Below, one piece after another: positions 28,453 through 37,970 of a DNA stretch of 64,000 nucleotides. The DNA is from Sphingobacteriales bacterium (GTDB lineage Bacteria > Bacteroidota > Bacteroidia > Chitinophagales > Chitinophagaceae). The stretch spans positions 1-64,000 of the forward strand of contig JAIXSZ010000050.1 of NCBI GenBank assembly GCA_027484425.1, in the 5' to 3' direction. The position numbers were made by a program, and so were the translations under genes. Under the pieces are notes generated by a model. It searched no databases. It saw only the letters and a program-made list of their open reading frames with translations, and was not told the origin of the DNA. Positions within the stretch are counted from its first letter, which is position 1. Each line of letters opens with the position of its first letter.

Positions 28453-29592
28453 ATGCCCAACACTCGAAAGAAAATAATACTCGCCGTCTTCCTTATACTT
28501 TTGCTGTTGCCTTTTTTGCAACAGTCAATTCCTTTCGTATCATCCACCCCATTATTTGGTATTTATGACCAATCACCCGATGTAGTTTTTTCTTGGAAAG
28601 ATTGGTTTTCAGGTGAGTATCAAGCCAAAAAGAATGACTACCTCAAAGAGCATATAGGCTTTAGAGCAGATCTGGTAAGACTAAAAAAGCAAATAGACTA
28701 TTCTCTGTTCAATAATACCAATTCAACTCATGTTATTGCTGGTACTAATGGAGTATTGTACCAGAAGACGTACATTAATTCTTTTTATGGCGATGACTTT
28801 ATGGGTAAAGACTCGATAAAAGAATGTGTAAGAAAACTCAAGGCTATCCAAGATACAATGGCTGCAATAGGTAAGACGCTCCTACTGGCCCATGCTCCCT
28901 GCAAAGCATATTATTATCCTAATGATTTTCCTAAAAACATGCGGCGAATTAAGCACAATAGTTCTAACTATGATGTATATGCCCAGTATGCAACTGCTGC
29001 TCATATCAATCAAATAGACTTTAATGCATGGTTTTGTGCACTTAAAGATACCTCTCACGAACTTCTATATTCTAAGCAAGGCATACACTGGACTTGGTAT
29101 GGCGCATTGTTGGCTACAGATAGTATAGCTAAATATCTAGAGCGTAAACGGAATATAAAAATGATACATCCTGTTTGGGATGTAGTCACACACACCACCG
29201 ATGCTATGTATACCGATGATGACATCGCCGCTACGCTCAATTTGGTATTTCCTGTTACTACCGAAACCTTTTGTTATCCCGTTTATAAGTATAAAGAAGA
29301 GGCCATAACAACCAAACCCAAAGTCATTATGGTGGGCGATAGTTTTGGGTGGACATTGATAGAAAACTATTTTCTGAAAGAAGCCACCAATAAATGGGAG
29401 TTTTGGTACTACTATCGGCAGCGCAGTGATCGACAAGATGACTATTCTGGTGTGCCGCTCACTGAGAAATACAAATATGAAGCACTTGATAGTACCGATT
29501 GTGTTTTGATACTCTACACCTCGCACAACTTGCACACATTGGGCTCCGGATTTATAAATCACACCTATGCTCATTACTTCTCTACCCCATAG
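28453..29592 (+). CDS. AlgX/AlgJ-like SGNH acetyltransferase partner
   Basis: A 379-residue protein with one N-terminal membrane anchor (about 7-25) and a periplasmic SGNH-type domain. Characteristic pieces are ENDYL-like KKNDYLKEHIGFRADLVRLK, VIAGTNGVLYQ, the GIHWTWYGALLATD motif (His-x-Thr of AlgX/AlgJ) and VIMVGDSFGWTLIENYF (GDS nucleophile block). These proteins take acyl groups from the MBOAT partner and transfer them to a polysaccharide. It is separated by 3 bp from the MBOAT gene and should be translated from the same mRNA. It is convergent with the PAS protein, with only 11 bp between the stops and no obvious terminator. Confidence 0.88.
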   Translation: MPNTRKKIILAVFLILLLLPFLQQSIPFVSSTPLFGIYDQSPDVVFSWKDWFSGEYQAKKNDYLKEHIGFRADLVRLKKQIDYSLFNNTNSTHVIAGTNGVLYQKTYINSFYGDDFMGKDSIKECVRKLKAIQDTMAAIGKTLLLAHAPCKAYYYPNDFPKNMRRIKHNSSNYDVYAQYATAAHINQIDFNAWFCALKDTSHELLYSKQGIHWTWYGALLATDSIAKYLERKRNIKMIHPVWDVVTHTTDAMYTDDDIAATLNLVFPVTTETFCYPVYKYKEEAITTKPKVIMVGDSFGWTLIENYFLKEATNKWEFWYYYRQRSDRQDDYSGVPLTEKYKYEALDSTDCVLILYTSHNLHTLGSGFINHTYAHYFSTP

Positions 29593-29603
29593 TGTCTTTA
29601 TTA

Positions 29604-31421
29604 TTATCGCTGTAAGGTATTGTCATTGATAATTACCCTCTCAGATTTTTCTACTATTTCATGTATTATCTTGTCTAGTTCATTTGCTGCTTCGCCTAAA
29701 AGTTCTATTAGATTCTCTTTTGTAGTGTCATCTAGAGGTGGCATTTTTAGCATGTTTACCAAACCCATTAGTGACGTTAGTGGTCCTCTTACCTTATGCG
29801 ACTGTATCCAAGCTATTTCGCTGAAGGTCTTATTCTGATTTTCAATTTTTATATTGCGTTCCACCACCTCTGTCATATCTAGCAGCGATCCCACAGCTCT
29901 CACTGGTTTGCCGTTTTTATCTCTCACTATTAGTCCACGGTGTTGCACATAGGTCACCTCACGGTTAGCTTTTAAATATCTGAAATCTGCATAAAATACC
30001 TTTTTAAGTGGGTTAGCCAGGGTCTCTTCTAGGTCTTTCAGTACTTGTTCTCTGTCTTCGGGATGTATATTGCCACTCCACAGGTAGTTGTCATACACGC
30101 TCAAGTCATACCCAAATATTGTAGCAAAACCATCTCCCCATATCGTCACGTCGCGCACAATATCCCAGTCTATCAGTGCCTCTCTCGATGCTTTCATCAA
30201 AAGCCTGTATCGTTCGTTACTTTCCTCAAGGTGTTGTTCTTTTTCTTTGCTTTCCGTCACATCTTGCACCACACCCTCTATAGCTATTGGCTTGTCGAAG
30301 CTATCTCTTATCAGTCGTATTTTCTGGTGTATCCATTTTGTTTTTCCATCGGGGGTAACTATACGATTGTCAAACTCATCTATTTCTTTGTCTGCAAAAG
30401 TAGTATTTATATCTGCACCCATTATCCATCTATCTTCTGGGTGATACATACTGGATATATTATCAAATGTGAGCTCAAATGTTTCTTCGCTCAACTCAAA
30501 TATATTGTACACTTCCTTGCTCCAATGCACAGCATTTTTAACCAGATCATTGCTCCAGTAACCCAGCTTGGCTATCTCTTGCGCCGTAGTCAGGCGCATG
30601 TTGGCAAGGCTCAGTGCAGATTTTGCTTCTAGTTCTTCAGTTACATCTGTTGCCAGCACCAATTTTGCTTGCACCCCTTCATACATTATAGGGTTGCTCT
30701 GTATGTTCACTTTTATTATGGTGCCATCTTTTTTGGTGTGTCTGAAAACTTCTTTAAAGTTTTGATAAGGTGTTTCTTTTGGTCTTGTCAGTGCTGCCTG
30801 TAGCTGTTGTAGATCATCTGAAGGTCTTATTTGTTTGATGTTCATACCCAGAAACTCTTCTCGGCTGTACTGGTAGTTTCTTATAGCGGCTTGGTTTACA
30901 TCCATAAATGCCAGTGTCTGTCGGTTATATATCCACATGGGTATGGGGCTGTAGTTGAATAGGTTTCTATATTTGTCATTTTCGCCCTCTTCGTTTATCG
31001 CCGATAACATGTGTTTTGTAATATCACTACTTATGGTCAGGTAGCCGTTTATAGCTCCCTTTTCATCTCTGCAGGCTACTAAATTTGTTTGCAGCCAAAA
31101 CAGTACACCATTTTTGCTTGTAGCACATATTTCTCCTTGCCATTTTTTATTGTCATTCAGTATGCCACAGCGTCGGTCTTGTACTGGTTGGTCGGCGCAT
31201 CTGGGATGCAGTATCTCGTACGATTTCCCTAACAGTGTGGCCGCAGTGTAGCCACTTACTTCACAAAACAATTCATTGCAGTAGGTTATAATCCCTTCTT
31301 TGTCTGTAGCAAGCAACAAAACGGTACTGTCAAGAATCTGTAACAATTCCCCAGTAGGCAAATTGTTGATAGGTACACCTCTTTGGTCTTTCAATAGGGT
31401 TGTTGCATAAGTAACAGGCAA
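29604..31421 (-). CDS. Multi-PAS sensor protein with HisKA-like end but no ATPase domain
   Basis: A 605-residue cytoplasmic protein with four PAS/PAC units: about 20-135 (STVLLLATDKEGIITYCNEL), 145-265, 270-395 and 400-530. The last about 70 residues resemble a histidine-kinase dimerisation helix (IAWIQSHKVRGPLTSLMG, His near residue 542), followed by a short helix. No HATPase_c domain follows: the gene stops, and the next gene is convergent. Similar PAS proteins with this SHKVRGPL-type ending are known to me from Bacteroidota. It may act by partnering with another kinase or response regulator. The start is a TTG at 31421; no in-frame ATG is near, so the true start is uncertain. No membrane segment was seen. 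Confidence 0.88.
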   Translation of the reverse strand: MPVTYATTLLKDQRGVPINNLPTGELLQILDSTVLLLATDKEGIITYCNELFCEVSGYTAATLLGKSYEILHPRCADQPVQDRRCGILNDNKKWQGEICATSKNGVLFWLQTNLVACRDEKGAINGYLTISSDITKHMLSAINEEGENDKYRNLFNYSPIPMWIYNRQTLAFMDVNQAAIRNYQYSREEFLGMNIKQIRPSDDLQQLQAALTRPKETPYQNFKEVFRHTKKDGTIIKVNIQSNPIMYEGVQAKLVLATDVTEELEAKSALSLANMRLTTAQEIAKLGYWSNDLVKNAVHWSKEVYNIFELSEETFELTFDNISSMYHPEDRWIMGADINTTFADKEIDEFDNRIVTPDGKTKWIHQKIRLIRDSFDKPIAIEGVVQDVTESKEKEQHLEESNERYRLLMKASREALIDWDIVRDVTIWGDGFATIFGYDLSVYDNYLWSGNIHPEDREQVLKDLEETLANPLKKVFYADFRYLKANREVTYVQHRGLIVRDKNGKPVRAVGSLLDMTEVVERNIKIENQNKTFSEIAWIQSHKVRGPLTSLMGLVNMLKMPPLDDTTKENLIELLGEAANELDKIIHEIVEKSERVIINDNTLQR

Positions 31422-31553
31422 ATAAAGCGAATAACGTTCATAATATGTTATTTATTCGCCAAAATTCTAAAATTAGTTTCACTTTCTACCTTTAATAACA
31501 GCCAACTCTAAAGACTATTTTATGCGGCATACGCTACACATCGTTCGGTAAGG

Positions 31554-31561
31554 TATCTTTG
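31554..31561 (+). promoter_or_regulatory. Possible -7 promoter box before the CNNM-like gene
   Basis: TATCTTTG matches TAnnTTTG and lies 49 bp before the ATG at 31610. No TTTG or TTG is found at the expected upstream spacing, so this is weak evidence. Confidence 0.35.
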
Positions 31562-31609
31562 CTATAGGTGCACAATGTTTCAAAACACAAACCACCCTTG
31601 TATAAAGAT

Positions 31610-32884
31610 ATGGAAATCATTATAATTTTATTGCTTATTTTACTCAATGGAGTATTCTCCATGAGTGAAATTGCTTTGATTTCTTCTCGCAAATTCAAGC
31701 TAGAGAACGCCGCCAAAAGAGGCAACAAAAACGCCCGTACTGCGCTTGACCTCGCCAACAACCCCAACAAATTCCTATCTACAGTGCAGATAGGTATCAC
31801 TCTCATAGGTATACTTACCGGTATCTACAGTGGCGAGCAGATCACCCTAAACCTTACCGCCACCATTAAGCACATAGCTCCATTAGCACCCTATGCACAT
31901 ACCATAGCTGTGCTGGCTATTGTAGTCATAGTTACCTTTTTCTCCATAGTTTTTGGCGAGCTTATCCCAAAGCGCATCGGCCTCCTGTACCCCGAAACCA
32001 TTGCCTCGCTCGTGGCACGCCCCATGAATGTTATCTCTAAGATCGCCGCACCATTCATATACCTCCTCACTGGCACCAACGATCTGTTTATGAAAGTCTT
32101 TGGCATCAAAGACAATATGGATGGCAGAGTATCTGAAGAGGAGATAAAAGCCATAGTGCAGCAAAGTGCCGAGGGTGGTGAGATACAGCAGATAGAACAC
32201 AACATTGTAGAGCGCGTCTTTGCTCTCGGCGACCGCAAAGTCACAGAGCTTATGACTCACCGCACCGATATTATTTGGCTCGATGTACACAATACCCTCG
32301 ATCAAGTACGCAACACTGCCAGCAAAGTGCTACACTCCATATATCCCGTAGCCAATGGTTCTATCGATAAGCTCATAGGCGTAGTTAACGTCAAAGAACT
32401 ATTTGCCGCCAATATCGAAGCCACCTCCTTCGATCTCAGCAAATACGTCATCAAGCCACTTATTGTACACGACAATGAGGCAGCATACAGTGTACTGGAG
32501 AAATTCAGAGAAGCACGTTTTCACCTCGCAGTTATTGTGGACGAATACGGTTCTGTACTAGGCATCATCACCATGGACGATGTGCTCGATGCGCTCGTAG
32601 GCGACGTATCAGAGTACAACAACACCGAGTACAACATCATAAAACGCGACGATAATAGTTGGCTGGCAGATGCTCAGTATCCCTACTTCGAGCTGCTCAG
32701 ATACTTTGGCTTCAAAGACGAAGACTCCGATGGCGACTACAACACCATAGCCGGCATGATACTAGATAAAATGGGCAAAATACCCCATCCCGGCGAAAAA
32801 CTACTCTGGCACGACTTCGAGATAGAAATCGTAGACATGGACGGTATGCGCATAGACAAGCTCATCATCAAGCGGATAGAATAG
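31610..32884 (+). CDS. CNNM/HlyC-CorC family transporter-like protein
   Basis: A 424-residue membrane protein of the hemolysin-family/CorC type. The N-terminal DUF21/CNNM domain (about 1-185) has the opening LLLILLNGVFSMSEIALISS, FLSTVQIGITLIGILTGIYSG and FGELIPKRIGLLYPE. A CBS pair follows (about 200-320; VTELMTHRTDIIWLD, FHLAVIVDEYGSVLGIITMD). The C-terminal CorC_HlyC domain (about 340-424) ends DGMRIDKLIIKRIE. Such proteins are proposed Mg2+ (or other divalent cation) exporters or regulators. The frame opens at a GTG at 31568, but the ATG at 31610 starts exactly at the family's usual N-terminus. Its neighbours are unrelated. Confidence 0.93.
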   Translation: MEIIIILLLILLNGVFSMSEIALISSRKFKLENAAKRGNKNARTALDLANNPNKFLSTVQIGITLIGILTGIYSGEQITLNLTATIKHIAPLAPYAHTIAVLAIVVIVTFFSIVFGELIPKRIGLLYPETIASLVARPMNVISKIAAPFIYLLTGTNDLFMKVFGIKDNMDGRVSEEEIKAIVQQSAEGGEIQQIEHNIVERVFALGDRKVTELMTHRTDIIWLDVHNTLDQVRNTASKVLHSIYPVANGSIDKLIGVVNVKELFAANIEATSFDLSKYVIKPLIVHDNEAAYSVLEKFREARFHLAVIVDEYGSVLGIITMDDVLDALVGDVSEYNNTEYNIIKRDDNSWLADAQYPYFELLRYFGFKDEDSDGDYNTIAGMILDKMGKIPHPGEKLLWHDFEIEIVDMDGMRIDKLIIKRIE

Positions 32885-33257
32885 CCGCTTACTCTATGTA
32901 CTTAATCTCTCTTTTGCTCCCAGCTACACCACCTCCCTCATCGGGCATTGCATCGCGCTCTTGTCCGTGCGGAGCTATGATGGACGGGCTCGTGTGGTAT
33001 TAGGTAAGCCGATTAAAGTCTGAACGCCTGTTGGGCAAAATTTTCTGGGTATAATATAGGCGGTCTTGTACTTCCCAGTATAGTTTTGTTGAGGGGCTTT
33101 TTCCCTACTTCCGTCATCATCATTATTAAGTTACTACCATCCATTTTCAATAAGTATACAAATCATTTTTACAGTGCCACCACTCCACATCATTATTATA
33201 AAATCTACTTCCATCGTCATACCACACACTATCTATTAAAAACGTAATTTGCACATA
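32885..33257. other. Intergenic region, nothing recognised
   Basis: This 373-bp stretch lies between the CNNM-like gene and the SGNH hydrolase gene. It has no good ORF with a start, no clear hairpin terminator and no repeat shared with the rest of the window. A minus-strand open stretch of about 35 codons (roughly 32882-32990) lacks a usable start near its beginning. I see nothing I can name. Confidence 0.5.
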
Positions 33258-34658
33258 ATGAAGTACGCTTTCTGTATCGCTTTTCTATTCATGTGGACCA
33301 TATCTATGGCCCAGTCCGATACATCCCTATGGTTAGTGCCACGCATGTATTCCTACAAATTCATAAAACACGCTGACAACCACATCATCAACGACCACAA
33401 GCTCTATCCAGCTTTCGAAAAACTCTTCAACTCGCACAATCCTAAAGTAGGAGTGGTTAATATCATCCACATTGGCGACTCCCATCTGCAAGCCGATCTG
33501 ATTACATCTGTTTTGCGAAACGGCTTCCAAAATCGTTTTGGTAATGCAGGTCGCGGTCTCTTGTTTCCACAACAACTCGCCAAATCTAATGCCCCGTCCG
33601 ATATTGCGTCCTCATCCAATATCACTTGGAAATACAACCGTCTGGCACACCCTGAGATACCTACCGCCACTGGCATCACCGGCTTTGGTATACATACCAC
33701 TCAGCCAAATGCTGTGGTCAGGATGAGCCTAAAACCCGTTGACAGTCTGCAGAACTACTTCAATCAGCTGAAGTTTTTCTTGGGTGCTAACGATAATTGT
33801 TATGAGCTAAAGACCGATGCTAACGCAGATCCCATCAAGCAAAATACTCGTTCTGGCACAGACACACCATCACTGGTCTTCGACCTTCCAGGTCTTACTT
33901 CCGGTTTTGAGCTGTCGGAATGTTCTCCCCGCCAGCCCGGCGACTCTTTCAGCTTTTATGGAGTATCCATGCTCCGCACCGATGCGCCCGGAGTAGTATA
34001 CAATACTATTGGTGTCAATGGTGCCGAATACGACCAGTTCAACCGCAACTCCCTTTTCTGGCATCAACTACCCACCTTGCAAGGCGATCTCTTCATTGTG
34101 TCTATGGGCACCAACGAAGCCCAAAACCGTAGCTTCAACGAAGATAGTTTTACAGTAAAATGCAATACCTTCTTGGCACAGATCCGCACTGCTGCCCCCA
34201 ATTGCCAGATACTCATCACTACACCACCAGTCTCTTTCTACAAGGGCAAAGCACCCAACAAAGTGCTCGACAAAGTCACCAATGCACTTATCCGTTTTTG
34301 CAAAACCAACGACCTTCCTTATTGGGATTTGTATCATATCAGCGGAGGCCTTGCCGGCAGTCTATCTTGGAAGAAAAACAAGCTCCTCGCCCGCGACCTC
34401 GTACATTTTCAGCACGAAGGTTACCGGTTGCAGGGGCAGTTGCTGCTCCATGCCCTCGCCTCGTCTTACAACGACTTTTTAAAACAACATATCAAGCAAA
34501 TTACGACGGTGCCCAAATCAGTACCTAGAAAACCAACCCCAAAGCCAACAGTAAAGCCACCTACCCCCAAATCAGTAGACACCACCAGCAAGGTTCCACC
34601 ACCACCGGTCACTGCACCTCCAAAAGTCCACAAAATCAAAGTACTGGAAGAGTATTAG
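33258..34658 (+). CDS. Exported SGNH/GDSL hydrolase
   Basis: A 466-residue exported protein (MKYAFCIAFLFMWTISMAQ leader). SGNH blocks are visible: IHIGDSHLQADLIT (GDS nucleophile, about residue 73), VNGAEYDQFNR, VSMGTNEAQNRSF (Asn of block III) and DLVHFQHEGYRLQG (Asp-x-x-His of block V). The C-terminal about 50 residues form a Pro/Lys/Thr-rich tail. The frame opens at a TTG at 33249; the ATG at 33258 gives the signal peptide. It sits next to the convergent MBOAT gene (30 bp between stops) and mirrors the SGNH gene at 36219, so it probably removes or moves acyl groups on an exported polymer. Confidence 0.9.
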   Translation: MKYAFCIAFLFMWTISMAQSDTSLWLVPRMYSYKFIKHADNHIINDHKLYPAFEKLFNSHNPKVGVVNIIHIGDSHLQADLITSVLRNGFQNRFGNAGRGLLFPQQLAKSNAPSDIASSSNITWKYNRLAHPEIPTATGITGFGIHTTQPNAVVRMSLKPVDSLQNYFNQLKFFLGANDNCYELKTDANADPIKQNTRSGTDTPSLVFDLPGLTSGFELSECSPRQPGDSFSFYGVSMLRTDAPGVVYNTIGVNGAEYDQFNRNSLFWHQLPTLQGDLFIVSMGTNEAQNRSFNEDSFTVKCNTFLAQIRTAAPNCQILITTPPVSFYKGKAPNKVLDKVTNALIRFCKTNDLPYWDLYHISGGLAGSLSWKKNKLLARDLVHFQHEGYRLQGQLLLHALASSYNDFLKQHIKQITTVPKSVPRKPTPKPTVKPPTPKSVDTTSKVPPPPVTAPPKVHKIKVLEEY

Positions 34659-34688
34659 TGTGAAAGCAAAAAGCTCACTTGCCAGTAC

Positions 34689-36179
34689 TCAAAACTGTAG
34701 ATAAATCGGCATCACAGGTGTAGCTGATTTCACTTGTGCATACACAAATACAAAGCCTATAAACACTACTACATACCCATACATGGGCATTCGCTCCAGT
34801 GTAGGTAGCACATATTTAGTGCCTACTTTCAGTGGCACAAAGTGCAGTGCAAAACCCAGCCCCATCATTAGCACTACCATTTTATAGTTTGCCCAAAAAT
34901 CCCCCCATACACCCGGCGAAAAATTAGTGGCTATCTGCTTTAGCATCAGCATAGCAGTAGGCACATCTGTAGCCTTAAAAAACACCCAGCACAGACACAC
35001 AAAGGCAAACGTCAACACCCCCGATGCCGCATTATACCAGGCAGTATTGTTCACCGCTGCCAGCCGCTCCTTGGTTTGCATTTCCCATATCCGGTGCAGC
35101 ACTAGCCCAGCTCCATGCAGTGCGCCCCACACTATAAAGGTCCACTTAGCACCGTGCCAAAAACCACCCAGCAGCATGGTTATCATTAGGTTCAGCAGCA
35201 TTCTTACTACCCCATTGCGGCTACCACCCAGCCAGAAAATATACAAATAATCCTTCAGCCAGCTCGATAGCGATATATGCCACCTTCCCCAAAATTCCTT
35301 CAAACTCAGGCTCTGATATGGCAACAAAAAGTTGGGCGGGATAGTTATACCCATCCACTTGGCTATACCTATCGCCACATCACTAAAGCCACTGAAGTCG
35401 CAATAAATAACTATAGCATACGCCAGCACTGCCACAAAACATTGCAGCCCGGGATACATACTCGGATTGTCAAACGTCACATTTACCAGATTCAGCGTCA
35501 GATAATCAGCTATTACCAGCTTCCTAAACAAGCCCGATACTATAAGATAGAAACCCGAAGCAAAGTCTTGCTGACTAACATAATACGGCTTGTAAAGCTG
35601 TGGTATAAAGTCTTTGGCACGCACTATTGGCCCCATCACCAGCTTCGGAAAGAAGGATAAAAACAACAGATAATTGACAAACCTTTTCTCTGGCTCAAAC
35701 TCACCCCTGTATACATCTATCGTATAGCTCAGATTCTCAAACGTAAAAAACGATATGCCTACTGGCAACAGTATATGAAGCAACCCTATATGCCCACCGC
35801 CCACATCATTCAGCACGCCTATAAAGAAGTTGGTGTATTTGAAGTAAAACAGCATCCCCAGATTCACCGCCACACTGGCTGCCAGCAACCCCTTCTTTTG
35901 GCTCCCTGCAGTAGTTTTATAAATCTGATTAGAGAGCCAATAGTTAGCTACTGCCGAGAATATCACCAGCAGCACAAACGAGCCACTAGCCTTATAAAAG
36001 AAGTACAACGAGAATAGGCTCACTAGTATGCTTCGGCCATGTATCGCATTTCTGAAGGCATAGTACAGCGCCATAAACACGGCAAAGAAATAAACAAAAA
36101 AACCGTCATTGAACAACAGCGGGTTGTTCGGGTCGTAGCTTAACTGGTGCATCATACCAGCGATACTAAAGGTGGGCAT
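34689..36179 (-). CDS. MBOAT family O-acyltransferase
   Basis: A 496-residue polytopic membrane protein, a second MBOAT in the window. Motifs include PVGISFFTFENLSYTIDVYR, FPKLVMGPIVRAKDFIPQL, YCDFSGFSDVAIGIAKWMG, LKEFWGRWHISLSSWLKDYL and the active-site GGFWHGAKWTFIVWGALHG. It differs clearly from the MBOAT at 27022 and is not a recent duplicate. It is downstream of the SGNH hydrolase gene on the same strand (39-bp gap), forming an acyl-transfer module, and convergent with another SGNH hydrolase at 33258. The start ATG at 36179 is followed by Met residues at 9 and 10 that are alternative starts. The substrate is an unknown envelope or exported polysaccharide. Confidence 0.94.
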   Translation of the reverse strand: MPTFSIAGMMHQLSYDPNNPLLFNDGFFVYFFAVFMALYYAFRNAIHGRSILVSLFSLYFFYKASGSFVLLVIFSAVANYWLSNQIYKTTAGSQKKGLLAASVAVNLGMLFYFKYTNFFIGVLNDVGGGHIGLLHILLPVGISFFTFENLSYTIDVYRGEFEPEKRFVNYLLFLSFFPKLVMGPIVRAKDFIPQLYKPYYVSQQDFASGFYLIVSGLFRKLVIADYLTLNLVNVTFDNPSMYPGLQCFVAVLAYAIVIYCDFSGFSDVAIGIAKWMGITIPPNFLLPYQSLSLKEFWGRWHISLSSWLKDYLYIFWLGGSRNGVVRMLLNLMITMLLGGFWHGAKWTFIVWGALHGAGLVLHRIWEMQTKERLAAVNNTAWYNAASGVLTFAFVCLCWVFFKATDVPTAMLMLKQIATNFSPGVWGDFWANYKMVVLMMGLGFALHFVPLKVGTKYVLPTLERMPMYGYVVVFIGFVFVYAQVKSATPVMPIYLQF

Positions 36180-36218
36180 TGCCGTATAGTTTGGGGGGTG
36201 GTAACGATTGTTTACTGC

Positions 36219-37601
36219 TTAGTGCTTTTGATTCTCAAACCTGCTGTAGTCGTTCATAAAGTCGTTATACAGCATCTTGCCCAGTCGCTCCGCACCCTGA
36301 TGGTTGGGGTGTATATAGTCTTTGCGGGCCAGTGGTTGTTCCATATCCGCCCACTTCACTATAGTGCCATACCCGCCCATGCTCTCATACATGTTGTAGA
36401 AGGCCATGCCATTTTCAAATGCCAGATCTGCCTGTGTTTTTATCAGGCTGTCTATGCCCAGCGCCGTTCTCGCTGCCTCATCATACATAAATGCCCTGTC
36501 TGCCGTACTTATTATCAGAAACTCTGTGCGTGGCATAGCCTTGCGCAGTATAGGCAGCACCTTTTTCATCTGCTGGCGGTAGTAGGGGTAGCTTTTATCA
36601 TCCGCTTTCCACAGCACGTTCACGCCATACTCCAGTATCACCAGGTCATAATACTGCTCTTCATCTATTTCCCTCAGGCAGGCAGTGTCTAGTTTTTTCA
36701 GTTCTATACCCGTTATACCTCTAAACGAGTAATTGTCCAGCACTACACCCTCCACCGGCTCAAAAGAGATACCATACACCGGCAACTGTTCACTCTCTAT
36801 ACCCACCATTATCTTCTGCTCCACACTACTATCCAGCACCACATGGTTGAAGTGTTTAGGAGCCGCCACACTACGGTTCACTCCATTTACACGCACGTTT
36901 ACGTGGCCACCCGCATTGCCACATATCAGCGTCTTCACCAGCACTTGGCTTTTATCGGCCACAGTAGCATCCTGCATGGTCACTTCTCCATCATTGCTGT
37001 AAAACGAGAAGCCCGACAGATAAACCCGCACATCCGATTTAGATCTCAGATTTTCTTCCTTCCAGTTACCCGTCGTTTTAGCTTTTACCGTCGTGCGGTT
37101 GTCTGCCGATATCGACTTCATAGACACAAAGCCCACACCATACTCACCAAACTGTTGTTGCATCAACTTTCTGAATGTTTGGGTCAGCAGGTCTGCCTCT
37201 ATTATGCTATCGCCCAGCCAGGCTATCCGCAGTTTTCTTCGTTTTCCTTTTTTCAGTTGTTGCAGCTTGCCCATAAAGTGGGGCAACCCCACTCGTGTGG
37301 TGTCAGCACTCGCATTTACCAATCTGTTGGGCACCGTATACACGTTTTTGTTACGCACACCCACAGGGCGCTCTGGGGTGGTGCTACCACTTGCTATCTG
37401 TCTGGTATTGGCTTGTGCAGTATCCAATAGCGCTGGTTCAGGTACAGGTTCCGTTTTTTCCTCTATCAATACCGCCGAAAGCAGGTTCACCTTGCCCAAA
37501 TGCAGAAAGTCATTCTTGGCGAAGATGGAGTAAAACGAGTAAAACAGTAAAAATAGAGAGAATGTGATGGTGAAGACAAGAACCTGTCTATTATAATTCA
37601 T
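36219..37601 (-). CDS. Membrane-anchored SGNH/GDSL hydrolase
   Basis: A 460-residue protein with one N-terminal membrane anchor (VLVFTITFSLFLLFYSFYSI) and a periplasmic SGNH domain: RIAWLGDSIIEADLLTQTF (GDS block), VILEYGVNVLW (block III) and DYIHPNHQGAERLGK (Asp-x-x-His). A Thr/Pro-rich linker of about 60 residues separates anchor and domain. The frame opens at a TTG at 37631; the ATG at 37601 directly precedes the anchor and lies about 20 nt after the predicted transcription start. It is the first gene of the two-gene operon with the MBOAT at 34689. Confidence 0.9.
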   Translation of the reverse strand: MNYNRQVLVFTITFSLFLLFYSFYSIFAKNDFLHLGKVNLLSAVLIEEKTEPVPEPALLDTAQANTRQIASGSTTPERPVGVRNKNVYTVPNRLVNASADTTRVGLPHFMGKLQQLKKGKRRKLRIAWLGDSIIEADLLTQTFRKLMQQQFGEYGVGFVSMKSISADNRTTVKAKTTGNWKEENLRSKSDVRVYLSGFSFYSNDGEVTMQDATVADKSQVLVKTLICGNAGGHVNVRVNGVNRSVAAPKHFNHVVLDSSVEQKIMVGIESEQLPVYGISFEPVEGVVLDNYSFRGITGIELKKLDTACLREIDEEQYYDLVILEYGVNVLWKADDKSYPYYRQQMKKVLPILRKAMPRTEFLIISTADRAFMYDEAARTALGIDSLIKTQADLAFENGMAFYNMYESMGGYGTIVKWADMEQPLARKDYIHPNHQGAERLGKMLYNDFMNDYSRFENQKH

Positions 37602-37628
37602 ATAGCGTCGGGCTGTCAAACCCTTTAA

Positions 37629-37657
37629 CAAAGTTATGTATAAGCCAAGAAATCAAA
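37629..37657 (-). promoter_or_regulatory. Bacteroidota-type promoter for the SGNH/MBOAT operon
   Basis: On the minus strand, TTTG (37657-37654) and TAACTTTG (37636-37629) are 17 bp apart, within the TTG-N17-23-TAnnTTTG rule. Transcription would begin near 37622, about 20 nt before the ATG at 37601. Confidence 0.65.
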
Positions 37658-37913
37658 TGTGTTAAAGTTGATAAAAAATGAAAAATATTTTGCACCAGCC
37701 CATAATTATTCACCTGCACATGTACGGTAGATAAAACAGCTATTGTTCGCCTCTCATGGCATCCCATATACAGTTACTACAAGGCACCTCCGCGTATCAC
37801 ATCACTACCTTGCCGTCGCCCTTTACCCCCATTCATCTACCCACCTTTATCTACGACACAACCCTATAATCCACATCCCTCCCACTAGTGTACCACTATT
37901 GCTCTCCTGTTCG

Positions 37914-37960
37914 GCGTAGTCTCCGACTACGTCGTGGTGGTAGTCAATCTCCAGATTGAC
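37914..37960. repeat. REP element, left copy
   Basis: Two hairpins in a row: GTAGTC (37916-37921) with GACTAC (37925-37930), and GTCAATCT (37943-37950) with AGATTGAC (37953-37960). The linker between them is GTCGTGGTGGTA. The copy is inverted relative to the right copy. Confidence 0.88.
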
Positions 37961-37970
37961 GAAACAAAAA

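Noticed and set aside
30045-30632. 195-residue plus-strand frame opposite the PAS protein
   Set aside because: It lies wholly within the opposite strand of a clear multi-PAS gene and shows no recognisable domain or ribosome-binding site.
32882-32990. Short minus-strand open stretch after the CNNM-like gene
   Set aside because: No suitable start codon near its beginning, too short and no recognised domain; I report the region as empty.
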